NCBI GenBank assembly: GCA_951230915.1
Contig: OX579637.1
Coordinates: 27,900,001 to 27,964,000, forward strand
Origin: Antitrichia curtipendula
Lineage: Eukaryota > Streptophyta > Bryopsida > Hypnales > Leucodontaceae
Direction: 5' to 3'
Length of the DNA stretch: 64,000 bases
Shown: positions 38,691 through 51,758 of the stretch, piece after piece
Numbering within the stretch: the first letter of the stretch is position 1
How the letters are laid out: the number at the start of each line of letters is the position of its first letter
Program-made: the position numbers and the translations under genes
Notes under the pieces: generated by a model
What the model was told of the DNA's origin: nothing
Database searches by the model: none
Seen by the model: only the letters and a program-made list of their open reading frames with translations

Positions 38691-39917
38691 AATGACCAAA
38701 TTTTCGAATGCCCCACATCAAAACATGTTGAATTCCACTAGCCCACGGTGCCCTGTACTTTGAAATTTCAAAAGTCCCAAATGTCATGGAATTCACACGT
38801 TGGTGGAACGGAAAAGAAAATATATAGAAGTTGAAAACTATTTTTCCATTGCAGATTTCATGAGCGCATTGAGAATGACCAAATTTTGGAATGCCCCACA
38901 TCAAAACATGTTGAATTCCACTAGCCCACGGTGCCCTGTATTTTCAAATTTCAAAAGACCCAAATATCATGGAATTCACACGTTGGTGGAACGGAAAAGA
39001 AATATATAGAAGTTGGAAATTCTTTTTGCATTGCAGATTTCATGAGCGCATTGAGAATAACCAAATTTTGGAATGCCCCACATCCAAACATGATGAATTC
39101 CACTAGCCCACGGTGCTCTGTATTTTCAAATTTCAAAAGACCCAAATATCATGGAATTCACACGTTGGTGGAACGGAAAAGAAATATATAGAAGTTGGAA
39201 ATTCTTTTTGCATTGCAGATTTCATGAGCGCATTGAGAATGACCAAATTTTGGAATGCCCCACATCAAAACATGTTGAATTCCACTAGCCCACGGTGCCC
39301 TGTACTTTCAAATTTCAAAAATCCCAAATATCATGGAATTCACATGTTGGTTGAATGGAGAAAATATGTACAGAACTCGGAAATTCTCTCTCAATTGCCG
39401 ATTTCATGAGCGCATTGAGAATGACCAAATTTTGGAATGCCTCACATCAAAACATGTTGAATTCCACTAGCCCACGGTGCCCTGTACTTTCAAATTTCAA
39501 AAGTCCCAAATGTCATAGAATTCACATGTTGGTTGAATGGAGAAAATATGTACAGAAGTCGGAAATTCTCTGTCAATTGCAGATTTCACGAGCGCATTGA
39601 GAATGACCAAATTTTGGAATGCCCCACATCAAAACATGATGAACTCCACTAGCCCACGGTGCCCTGTACTTTCAAATTTCAAAAATCCCAAATATCATGA
39701 AATTCACATGTTGGTTGAATGGAGAAAATATGTACAGAAGTTGGAAATTCTTTTTCCATTGCAGATTTCATGAGCGCATTGAGAATGACCAAATTTTGGA
39801 ATGCCCCACATCAAAACATGTTGAATTCCACTAGCCCACGGTGCCCTGTACTTTCAAATTTCAAAAATCCCCTATATCATGGGATTCACATGTTGGTTGA
39901 ATGGAGAAAATATGTAC
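38691..39917. repeat. Transition zone with a run of gaatggagaaaatatgtac linkers
   Basis: Several successive monomers share the linker atgttggttgaatgg with a tatgtacagaag junction; their starts in the second half of the zone are one monomer apart (39372, 39554, 39736, 39918). They resemble octamer type 4. Above them are two near-identical monomers with aaagacccaaatatc. The order is monomeric rather than HOR. Confidence 0.78.
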
Positions 39918-40647
39918 AGAAGTTGGAAATTCTTTTTCCATTGCAGATTTCATGAGCGCATTGAGAATGACCAAATTTTGGAATGCCCCACATCAAAACA
40001 TGTTGAATTCCACTAGCCCACGGTGCCCTGTATTTTCAAATTTCAATAGTCCCAAATGCCATGGAATTCACACGTTGGTGGAACGGAAAAGAAAATATAT
40101 AGAAGTTGGAAATTCTTTTTCCATTGCAGATTTCATGAGCGCATTGAGAATGACCAAATTTTGGAATGCCCCACATCAAAACATGTTGAATTCCACTAGC
40201 CCACGGTGCCCTGTACTTTCAAATTTCAAAAATCCCAAATGTCATGGAATTCACCCGTTGGTGGAACGGAAAAGAAATATATAGAAGTTGGAAATTCTTT
40301 TTCCATTGCAGATTTCATGAGCGCATTGAGAATGACCAAATTTTGGAATGCCCCACATCAGAACATGTTGAATTCCACTAGCCCACGGTGCCCTGCACTT
40401 TCAAATTTCAAAAATCCCCTATATCATGGGATTCACATGTTGGTTGAATGGAGAAAATATGTACAGAAGTTGGAAATTCTTTTTCCATTGCAGATTTCAT
40501 GAGCGCATTGAGAATGACCAAATTTTGGAATGCCCCACATCAAAACATGTTGAATTCCACTAGCCCACGGTGCCCTGTATTTTCAAATTTCAATAGTCCC
40601 AAATGCCATGGAATTCACACGTTGGTGGAACGGAAAAGAAAATATAT
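39918..40647. repeat. Four monomers preceding the first complete nonamer
   Basis: The stretch matches 41559-42288 at +1641 bp and is therefore the right-hand part of an earlier nonamer unit. Marks are ttcaatagtcccaaatgcc, ggaattcacccg, catcagaacatg, cctgcactttc and gggattcacatg. Confidence 0.85.
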
Positions 40648-42288
40648 AGAAGTTGGAAATTCTTTTTGCATTGCAGATTTCATGAGCGCATTGAGAATGA
40701 CCAAATTTTGGAATGCCCCACATCAAAACATGTTCAATTCCACTAGCCCACGGCGCCCTGTACTTTCAAATTTCAAAAATCCCAAATGTCATGGAATTCA
40801 CACATTGGTGGAACGGAAAAGAAATATATAGAAGTTGGAAATTCTTTTTCCATTGCAGATTTCATGAGCGCATTGAGAATGACCAAATTTTGGAATGTCC
40901 CACATCAAAACATGTTGAATTCCACTAGCCCACGGTGCCCTGTACTTTCAAATTTCAAAAATCCCAAATATCATGAAATTCACATGTTGGTTGAATGGAG
41001 AAAATATGTACAGAAGTTGGAAATTCTTTTTCCATTGCAGATTTCATGAGCGCATTGAGAATGACCAAATTTTGGAATGCCCCACATCAAAACATGTTGA
41101 ATTCCACTAGCCCACGGTGCCCTGTACTTTCAAATTTCAAAAATCCCCTATATCATGGGATTCACATGTTGGTTGAATGGAGAAAATATGTACAGAAGTT
41201 GGAAATTCTTTTTCCATTGCAGATTTCATGAGCGCATTGAGAATGACCAAATTTTGGAATGCCCCACATCAAAACATGTTGAATTCCACTAGCCCACGGT
41301 GCCCTGTATTTTCAAATTTCAATAGTCCCAAATGCCATGGAATTCACACGTTGGTGGAACGGAAAAGAAAATATATAGAAGTTGGAAATTCTTTTTCCAT
41401 TGCAGATTTCATGAGCGCATTGAGAATGACCAAATTTTGGAATGCCCCACATCAAAACATGTTGAATTCCACTAGCCCACGGTGCCCTGTACTTTCAAAT
41501 TTCAAAAATCCCCTATATCATGGGATTCACATGTTGGTTGAATGGAGAAAATATGTACAGAAGTTGGAAATTCTTTTTCCATTGCAGATTTCATGAGCGC
41601 ATTGAGAATGACCAAATTTTGGAATGCCCCACATCAAAACATGTTGAATTCCACTAGCCCACGGTGCCCTGTATTTTCAAATTTCAATAGTCCCAAATGC
41701 CATGGAATTCACACGTTGGTGGAACGGAAAAGAAAATATATAGAAGTTGGAAATTCTTTTTCCATTGCAGATTTCATGAGCGCATTGAGAATGACCAAAT
41801 TTTGGAATGCCCCACATCAAAACATGTTGAATTCCACTAGCCCACGGTGCCCTGTACTTTCAAATTTCAAAAATCCCAAATGTCATGGAATTCACCCGTT
41901 GGTGGAACGGAAAAGAAATATATAGAAGTTGGAAATTCTTTTTCCATTGCAGATTTCATGAGCGCATTGAGAATGACCAAATTTTGGAATGCCCCACATC
42001 AGAACATGTTGAATTCCACTAGCCCACGGTGCCCTGCACTTTCAAATTTCAAAAATCCCCTATATCATGGGATTCACATGTTGGTTGAATGGAGAAAATA
42101 TGTACAGAAGTTGGAAATTCTTTTTCCATTGCAGATTTCATGAGCGCATTGAGAGTGACCAAATTTTCGAATGCCCCACATCAAAACATGTTGAATTCCA
42201 CTAGCCCACGGTGCCCTGTATTTTCAAATTTCAATAGTCCCAAATGCCATGGAATTCACACGTTGGTGGAACGGAAAAGAAAATATAT
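40648..42288. repeat. Nonamer HOR (1641 bp), unit 1
   Basis: The unit starts with the monomer that carries ggcgcc (40752) in place of ggtgcc, followed by acattggtggaacgg. The next ggcgcc monomer of the same kind is 1641 bp on. It also holds the pair aatgtcccac and atcccctatatcatggg. Confidence 0.85.
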
Positions 42289-43927
42289 AGAAGTTGGAAA
42301 TTCTTTTTGCATTGCAGATTTCATGAGCGCATTGAGGATGACCAAATTTTGGAATGCCCCACATCAAAACATGTTCAATTCCACTAGCCCACGGCGCCCT
42401 GTACTTTCAAATTTCAAAAATCCCAAATGTCATGGAATTCACACATTGGTGGAACGGAAAAGAAATATATAGATGTTGGAAATTCTCTCTCAATTGCGAA
42501 TTTCATGAGCGCATTGAGAATGACCAAATTTTGGAATGCCCCACATCAGAACATGTTGAATTCCACTAGCCCACGGCGCCCTGTACTTTCAAATTTCAAA
42601 AATCCCAAATGTCATGGAATTCACACATTGGTGGAACGGAAAAGAAATATATAGATGTTGGAAATTCTCTCTCAAATGCGAATTTCATGAGCGCATTGAG
42701 ATTGACCAAATTTTGGAATGGCCCACATCAAAACATGTTGAATTCCACTAGCCCACGGTGCCCTGTACTTTCAAATTTCAAAAATCCCAAATGTCATGGA
42801 ATTCACACGTTGGTGGAACGGAAAAGAAATATATAGAAGTTGGAAATTCTTTTTCCATTGCAGATTTCATGAGCGCATTGAGAATGACCAAATTTTGGAA
42901 TCCCCCACATTAAAAGATGTTGAATTCCACTAGCCCACGGTGCCCTGTACTTTCAAATTTCAAAAATCCCCTATAACATGGAATTCACATGTTGGATGAA
43001 TGGAGAAAATATGTACAGAAGTCGGAAATTCTCTCTCAATTGCAGATTTCATGAGCGCATTGAGAATGACCAAATTTTGGAATGCCCCACATCAAAACAT
43101 GTTGAATTCCACTAGCCCACGGGGCCCTGTATTTTCAAATTTCAATAGTCCCAAATGTCATGGAATTCACACGTTGGTGGAACGGAAAAGAAATATATAG
43201 AAGTTGGAAATTCTTTTTCCATTGCAGATTTCATGAGCGCATTGAGAATGACCAAATTTTGGAATCCCCCACATTAAAAGATGTTGAATTCCACTAGCCC
43301 ACGGTGCCCTGTACTTTCAAATTTCAGAAATCCCCTATAACATGGAATTCACATGTTGGTTGAATGGAGAAAATATGTACAGAAGTCGGAAACTCTCTCT
43401 CAATTGCAGATTTCATGAGCGCATTGAGAATGACCAAATTTTGGAATGCCCCACATCCAAACATGGTGAACTCCACTAGCCCACGGTGCCCTGTACTTTC
43501 AAATTTCAACAGACCCAAATATCATGGAATTCACACGTTGGTGGAACGGAAAAGAAATATATAGAAGTTGGAAATTCTTTTTCCATTGCAGATTTCATGA
43601 GCGCATTGAGAATGACCAAATTTTGGAATGCCCCACATCAAAACATGTTGAATTCCACTAGCCCACGGTGCCTTGTACTTTCAAATTTCAAAAATCCCAA
43701 ATATCATGGAATTCACATGTTGGTTGAATGGAGAAAATATGTACAGAAGTTGGAAATTCGTTTCCCATTGCAGGATGCATGAGCGCATTGAGAATGACCA
43801 AATTTTGGAATGCCCCACATCAAAACATGTTGAATTCCACTAGCCCACGGTGCCCTGGATTTTCAAATTTCAATAGTCCCAAATGTCATGGAATTCACAC
43901 GTTGGTGGAACGGAAAAGAAAATATAT
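42289..43927. repeat. Nonamer HOR (1639 bp), unit 2
   Basis: The unit starts with ggcgcc at 42393 and a second ggcgcc one monomer later at 42575. It has agatgttgg starts, aatcccccacattaaaagatg twice (near 42900 and 43264), cacggggccctg (near 43121) and cattgcaggatgcatg (near 43768). It is more diverged from unit 1 than neighbouring HOR copies in the left half are. Confidence 0.8.
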
Positions 43928-45565
43928 AGAAGTTGGAAATTCTTTTTGCATTGCAGATTTCATGAGCGCATTGAGAATGACCAAATTTTGGAATGCCCCA
44001 CATCAAAACATGTTGAATTCCACTAGCCCACGGCGCCCTGTACTTTCAAATTTCAAAAATCCCAAATGTCATGGAATTCACACATTGGTGGAACGGAAAA
44101 GAAATATATAGATGTTGGAAATTCTCTCTCAATTGCGAATTTCATGAGCGCATTGAGAATGACCAAATTTTGGAATGCCCCACATCCAAACATGTTGAAT
44201 TCCACTAGCCCACGGTGCCCTGTACTTTCAAACTTCAAAAATCCCAAATGCCATGGAATTCACACGTTGGTGGAACGGAAAAGAAATATATAGATGTTGG
44301 AAATTCTCTCTCAATTGCGAATTTCATGAGCGCATTGAGAATGACCAAATTTTGGAATGCCCCACATCAAAACATGTTGAATTCCACTAGCCCACGGTGC
44401 CCTGTATTTTCAAATTTCAAAAGTCCCAAATGTCATGGAATTCACACGTTGGTGGAAAGGAATAGAAATATATAGAAGTTGGAAATTCTTTTTCCATTGC
44501 AGATTTCATGAGCGCATTGAGAATGACCAAATTTTGGAATGCCCCACATCAAAACATGTTGAATTCCACTAGCCCACGGTGCCCTGTACTTTCAAATTTC
44601 AAAAGTCCCAAATGTCATGGAATTCACACGTTGGTGGAACGGAATAGAAATATATAGAAGTTGGAAATTCTTTTTGCATTGCAAATTTCATGAGTGCATT
44701 GACAATGACCAAACTTTGGAATGCCCCTCATCAAAACATGTTGAAATCCACTAGCCCACGGTGCCCTGTACTTTCAAATTTCAAAAATCCCAAATATCAT
44801 GGAATTCACATGTTGGTTGAATGGAGAAAAAATGTACAGAAGTTGGGAATTCTCTCTCAATTGCAAATTTCATGAGCGCATTGAGAATGACCAAATTTTG
44901 GAATGCCCCACATCAAAACATGATGAATTCCACTAGCCCACGGTGCCCTGTACTTTCAAATTTCAAAAATCCCCTATAACATGGAATTCACATGTTGGTT
45001 GAATGGAGAAAATATGTACAGAAGTCGGAAATTCTCTCTCAATTGCAGATTTCATGAGCGCATTGAGAATGACCAAATTTTGGAATGCCCCACATCAAAA
45101 CATGTTGAATTCCACTAGCCCACGGTGCCCTGTATTTTCAAATTTCAATAGTCCCAAATGTCATGGAATTCACACGTTGGTGGAACGGAATAAAAATATA
45201 TAGAAGTTGGAAATTCTTTTTGCATTGCAGATTTCATGAGCGCATTGAGAATGACCAAATTTTGGAATGCCCCACATCCAAACATGGTGAACTCCACTAG
45301 CCCACGGTGCCCTGTACTTTCAAATTTCAAAAATCCCAAATGTCATGGAATTCACACGTTGGTGGAACGGAATAAAAATATATAGAAGTTGGAAATTCTT
45401 TTTCCATTGCAGATTTCATGAGCGCATTGAGAATGACCAAATTTTGGAATGCCCCACATCAAAACATGATGAACTCCACTAGCCCACGGTGCCCTGTACT
45501 TTCAAATTTCAAAAATCCCAAATGTCATGGAATTCACACGTTGGTGGAACGGAAAAGAAATATAT
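43928..45565. repeat. Nonamer HOR (1638 bp), unit 3
   Basis: The unit starts with ggcgcc at 44032 and an agatgttgg monomer next. It includes catgagtgcattgacaatgacc with cccctcatc (near 44725) and a ttgggaattctctctc start. Confidence 0.8.
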
Positions 45566-48500
45566 AGAAGTTGGAAATTCTTTTTCCATTGCAGATTTCA
45601 TGAGCGCATTGAGAATGACCAAATTTTGGAATGCCCCACATCAAAACATGTTGAATTCCACTAGCCCACGGCGCCCTGTACTTTCAAATTTCAAAAATCC
45701 CAAATGTCATGGAATTCACACATTGGTGGAACGGAAAAGAAATATATAGATGTTGGAAATTCTCTCTCAATTGCGAATTTCATGAGCGCATTGAGAATGA
45801 CCAAATTTTGGAATGCCCCACATCCAAACATGTTGAATTCCACTAGCCCACGGTGCCCTGTACTTTCAAATTTCAAAAGTCCCAAATGTCATGGAATTCA
45901 CACGTTGGTGGAACGGAAAAGAAATATATAGATGTTGGAAATTCTCTCTCAATTGCGAATTTCATGAGCGCATTGAGAATGACCAAATTTTGGAATGCCC
46001 CACATCAAAACATGTTGAATTCCACTAGCCCACGGTGCCCTGTACTTTCAAATTTGAAAAGTCCCAAATGTCATGGAAATCACACGTTGGTGGAACGGAA
46101 ATAGAAATATATAGAAGTTGGAAATTCTTTTTCCATTGCAGATTTCATGAGCGCATTGAGAATGACCAAATTTTGGAATGCCCCACATCAAAACATGTTG
46201 AATTCCACTAGCCCACGGTGCCCTGTATTTTCAAATTTCAAAAGTCCCAAATGTCATGGAATTCACACGTTGGTGGAAAGGAATAGAAATATATAGAAGT
46301 TGGAAATTCTTTTTCCATTGCAGATTTCATGAGCGCATTGAGAATGACCAAATTTTGGAATGCCCCACATCAAAACATGTTGAATTCCACTAGCCCACGG
46401 TGCCCTGTATTTTCAAATTTCAATAGTCCCAAATGTCATGGAATTCACACGTTGGTGGAACGGAATAGAAATATATAGAAGTTGGAAATTCTTTTTCCAT
46501 TGCAAGTTTCATGAGTGCATTGACAATGACCAAATTTTGGAATGCCCCTCATCAAAACATGTTGAAATCCACTAACCTACGGTGCCCTGTACTTTCAAAT
46601 TTCAAAAATCCCAAATATCATGGAATTCACATGTTGGTTGAATGGAGAAAAGATGTATAGAAGTTGGGAATTCTCTCTCAATTGCAAATTTCATGAGCGC
46701 ATTGAGAATGACCAAATTTTGGAATGCCCCACATCAAAACATGATGAATTCCACTAGCCCACGGTGCCCTGTATTTTCAAATTTCAAAAATCCCAAATGT
46801 CATGGAATTCACACGTTGGTGGAACGGAAAAGAAATATATAGAAGTTGGAAATTCTTTTTGCATTGCAGATTTCATGAGCGCATTGAGAATAACCAAATT
46901 TTGGAATGCCCCACATCCAAACATGGTGAACTCCACTAGCCCACGGTGCCCTGTACTTTCAAATTTCAAAAATCCCAAATGTCATGGAATTCACACGTTG
47001 GTGGAACGGAATAAAAATATATAGAAGTTGGAAATTCTTTTTCCATTGTAGATTTCATGAGCGCATTGAGAATGACCAAATTTTGGAATGCCCCACATCA
47101 AAACATGATGAACTCCACTAGCCCACGGTGCCCTGTACTTTCAAATTTCAAAAATCCCAAATGTCATGGAATTCACACGTTGGTGGAACGGAAAAGAAAT
47201 ATATAGAAGTTGGAAATTCTTTTTCCATTGCAGATTTCATGAGCGCATTGAGAATGACCAAATTTTGGAATGCCCCACATCAAAACATGTTGAATTCCAC
47301 TAGCCCACGGCGCCCTGTACTTTCAAATTTCAAAAATCCCAAATGTCATGGAATTCAAACATTGGTGGAACGGAAAAGAAATATATAGATGTTAGAAATT
47401 CTCTCTCAATTGCGAATTTCATGAGTGCATTGAGAATGACCAAATTTTGGAATGCCCCACATCAAAACATGTTGAATTCCACTAGCCCACGGTGCCCTGT
47501 ACTTTCAAATTTCAAAAGTCCCAAATGTCATGGAATTCACACGTTGGTGGAACGGAAATAGAAATATATAGAAGTTGGAAATTCTTTTTCCATTGCAGAT
47601 TTCATGAGCGCATTGAGAATGACCAAATTATCAAATGCCCCACATCAAAACATGTTGAATTCCACTAGCCCACGGTGCCCTGTATTTTCAAATTTCAAAA
47701 TTCCCAAATGTCATGGAATTCACACGTTGGTGGAAAGGAATAGAAATATATAGAAGTTGGAAATTCTTTTTCCATTGCAGATTTCATGAGCGCATTGAGA
47801 ATGACCAAATTTTGGAATGCCCCACATCAAAACATGATGAACTCCACTAGCCCACGGTGCCCTGTACTTTCAAATTTCAAAAATCCCAAATGTCATGGAA
47901 TTCACACGTTGGTGGAACGGAAAAGAAATATATAGAAGTTGGAAATTCTTTTTGCATTGCAGATTTCATGAGCGCATTGAGAATCACACAATTTTGGAAT
48001 GCCCCACATGCAAACATGATGAACTCCACTAGCCCACGGTGCCCTGTACTTTCAAATTTCAAAAGACCCGAATATCATGGAATTCACACGTTGGTGGAAC
48101 GGAAATAGAAATATATAGAAGTTGGAAATTCTTTTTGCATTGCAGATTTCATGAGCGCATTGAGAATGACCAAATTTTGGAATGCCCCACATCAAAACAT
48201 GTTGAATTCCACTAGCCCACGGTGCCCTGTACTATCAAATTTCAAAAGTCCCAAATGTCATGGAAATCACACGTTGGTGGAACGGAAATAGAAATATATA
48301 GAAGTTGGAAATTCTTTTTCCATTGCAGATTTCATGAGCGCATTGAGAATGACCAAATTTTGGAATGCCCCACATCAAAACATGTTGAATTCCACTAGCC
48401 CACGGTGCCCTGTATTTTCAAATTTCAAAAGTCCCAAATGTCATGGAATTCACACGTTGGTGGAAAGGAATAGAAATATATAGAAGTTGGAAATTCTTTT

Positions 48501-51500
48501 TCCATTGCAGATTTCATGAGCGCATTGAGAATGACCAAATTTTGGAATGCCCCACATCAAAACATGTTGAATTCCACTAGCCCACGGTGCCCTGTATTTT
48601 CAAATTTCAAAAGTCCCAAATGTCATGGAATTCACACGTTGGTGGAATGGAGAAAAAATGTACAGAAGTTGGGAATTCTCTCTCAATTGCAAATTTCATG
48701 AGCGCATTGAGAATGACCAAATTTTGGAATGCCCCACATCAAAACATGATGAATTCCACTAACCCACGGTGCCCTGTATTTTCAAATTTCAAAAATCCCA
48801 AATGTCATGGAATTCACACGTTGGTGGAACGGAAAAGAAATATATAGAAGTTGGAAATTCTTTTTCCATTGCAGATTTCATGAGCGCATTGAGAATGACC
48901 AAATTATCAAATGCCCCGCATCAAAACATGTTGAATTCCACTAGCCCACGGTGCCCTGTATTTTCAAATTTCAAAAGTCCCAAATGTCATGGAATTCACA
49001 CGTTGGTGGAAAGGAATAGAAATATATAGAAGTTGGAAATTCTTTTTCCATTGCAGATTTCATGAGCGCATTGAGAATGACCAAATTTTGGAATGCCCCA
49101 CATCAAAACATGTTGAATTCCACTAGCCCACGGTGCCCTGTATTTTCAAATTTCAAAAGTCCCAAATGTCATGGAATTCACACGTTGGTGGAATGGAGAA
49201 AAAATGTACAGAAGTTGGGAATTCTCTCTCAATTGCAAATTTCATGAGCGCATTGAGAATGACCAAATTTTGGAATGCCCCACATCAAAACATGATGAAT
49301 TCCACTAGCCCACGGTGCCCTGTATTTTCAAATTTCAAAAATCCCAAATGTCATGGAATTCACACGTTGGTGGAACGGAAAAGAAATATATAGAAGTTGG
49401 AAATTCTTTTTGCATTGCAGATTTCATGAGCGCATTGAGAATAACCAAATTTTGGAATGCCCCACATGCAAACATGATGAACTCCACTAGCCCACGGTGC
49501 CCTGTACTTTCAAATTTCAAAAGACCCGAATATCATGGAATTCACACGTTGGTGGAACGGAATAAAAATATATAGAAGTTGGAAATTCTTTTTGCATTGC
49601 AGATTTCATGAGCGCATTGAGAATAACCAAATTTTGGAATGCCCCACATCAAAACATGATGAACTCCACTAGCCCACGGTGCCCTGTACTTTCAAATTTC
49701 AAAAATCCCAAATGTCATGGAATTCACACGTTGGTGGAACGGAAAAGAAATATATAGAAGTTGGAAATTCTTTTTGCATTGCAGATTTCATGAGCGCATT
49801 GAGAATCACACAATTTTGGAATGCCCCACATGCAAACATGATGAACTCCACTAGCCCACGGTGCCCTGTACTTTCAAATTTCAAAAATCCCAAATGTCAT
49901 GGAATTCACACGTTGGTGGAACGGAATAGAAATATATAGAAGTTGGAAATTCTTTTTCCATTGCAGATTTCATGAGCGCATTGAGAATGACCAAATTTTG
50001 GAATGCCCCACATCAAAACATGATGAACTCCACTAGCCCACGGTGCCCTGTACTTTCAAATTTCAAAAATCCCAAATGTCATGGAATTCACCCGTTGGTG
50101 GAACGGAAAAGAAATATATAGAAGTTGGAAATTCTTTTCGCATTGCAGATTTCATGAGCGCATTGAGAATCACACAATTTTGGAATGCCCCACATGCAAA
50201 CATGATGAACTCCACTAGCCCACGGTGCCCTGTACTTTCAAATTTCAAAAATCCCAAATGTCATGGAATTCACACGTTGGTGGAACGGAAAAGAAATATA
50301 TAGAAGTTGGAAATTCTTTTTGCATTGCAGATTTCATGAGCGCATTGAGAATAACCAAATTTTGGAATGCCCCACATCAAAACATGATGAACTCCACTAG
50401 CCCACGGTGCCCTGTACTTTCAAATTTCAAAAATCCCAAATGTCATGGAATTCACACGTTGGTGGAACGGAAAAGAAATATATAGAAGTTGGAAATTCTT
50501 TTTGCATTGCAGATTTCATGAGCGCATTGAGAATCACACAATTTTGGAATGCCCCACATGCAAACATGATGAACTCCACTAGCCCACGGTGCCCTGTACT
50601 TTCAAATTTCAAAAATCCCAAATGTCATGGAATTCACACGTTGGTGGAACGGAATAGAAATATATAGAAGTTGGAAATTCTTTTTCCATTGCAGATTTCA
50701 TGAGCGCATTGAGAATGACCAAATTTTGGAATGCCCCACATCAAAACATGATGAACTCCACTAGCCCACGGTGCCCTGTACTTTCAAATTTCAAAAATCC
50801 CAAATGTCATGGAATTCACACGTTGGTGGAACGGAAAAGAAATATATAGAAGTTGGAAATTCTTTTACCATTGCAGATTTCATGAGCGCATTGAGAATCA
50901 CACAATTTTGGAATGCCCCACATGCAAACATGATGAACTCCACTAGCCCACGGTGCCCTGTACTTTCAAATATCAAAAGACCCGAATATCATGGAATTCA
51001 CACGTTGGTGGAACGGAATAAAAATATATAGAAGTTGGAAATTCTTTTTGCATTGCAAATTTCATGAGCGCATTGAGATTAACCAAATTTTGGAATGCCC
51101 CACATCCAAACATGGTGAACTCCACTAGCCCACGGTGCCCTGTACTTTCAAATTTCAACAGACCCAAATATCATGGAATTCACACGTTGGTGGAACGGAA
51201 AAGAAATATATAGAAGTTGGAAATTCTTTTTCCATTGCAGATTTCATGAGCGCATTGAGAATGACCAAATTTTGGAATGCCCCACATCAAAACATGTTGA
51301 AATCCACTAGCCCACGGTGCCCTGTACTTTCAAATTTCAAAAATCCCAAATATCATGGAATTCACATGTTGGTTGAATGGAGAAAATATGTACAGAAGTC
51401 GGAAATTCTCTCTCAATTGCAGATTTCATGAGCGCATTGAGAATGACCAAATTTTGGAATGCCCCACATCAAAACATGTTGAATTCCACTAGCCCACGGT

Positions 51501-51758
51501 GCCCTGTATTTACAAATTTCAAAAGACCCAAATATCATGGAATTCACACGTTGGTGGAACGGAAAAGAAATATATAGAAGTTGGAAATTCTTTTTGCATT
51601 GCAAATTTCATGAGCGCATTGAGAATGACCAAATTTTGGAATGCCCCACATCAAAACATGTTGAATTCCACTAGCCCACGGTGCCCTGTATTTTCAAATT
51701 TCAATAGTCCCAAATGCCATGGAATTCACACGTTGGTGGAACGGAAAAGAAAATATAT
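45566..51758. repeat. Macro-unit I (6193 bp, 34 monomers)
   Basis: It begins with the ggcgcc monomer (45670) and contains a fourth nonamer (45566-47204, next ggcgcc at 47309). From 47.9 kb it holds several copies of a monomer with gaatcacacaattttgg, catgcaaacatgatg and aaagacccgaatatc. Within it, 48516-49061 and 49062-49607 are related at +546 bp. The order recurs in macro-unit II at displacements of 6193, 6375, 6011, 5829 and finally 5465 bp, so whole monomers have been gained or lost between the two. Confidence 0.82.
46295..46476. repeat. Representative 182-bp monomer close to the consensus
   Basis: This copy serves as a reference for monomer anatomy. Positions 1-50 hold the agaagttgg start and the variable ttttccattgcag stretch. 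Positions 51-118 are the most conserved core, from the gaatgacc motif to ccctgta. Positions 113-130 carry tandem tttcaaa words (the copy here has one a-to-t change after them, giving caatag). Positions 154-182 are the linker that varies with subfamily. Two EcoRI sites (gaattc) sit at monomer positions 88 and 147, so complete digestion of a consensus array would give 59- and 123-bp fragments. The copy also holds the palindromes tcatga and aacatgtt. Confidence 0.93.
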
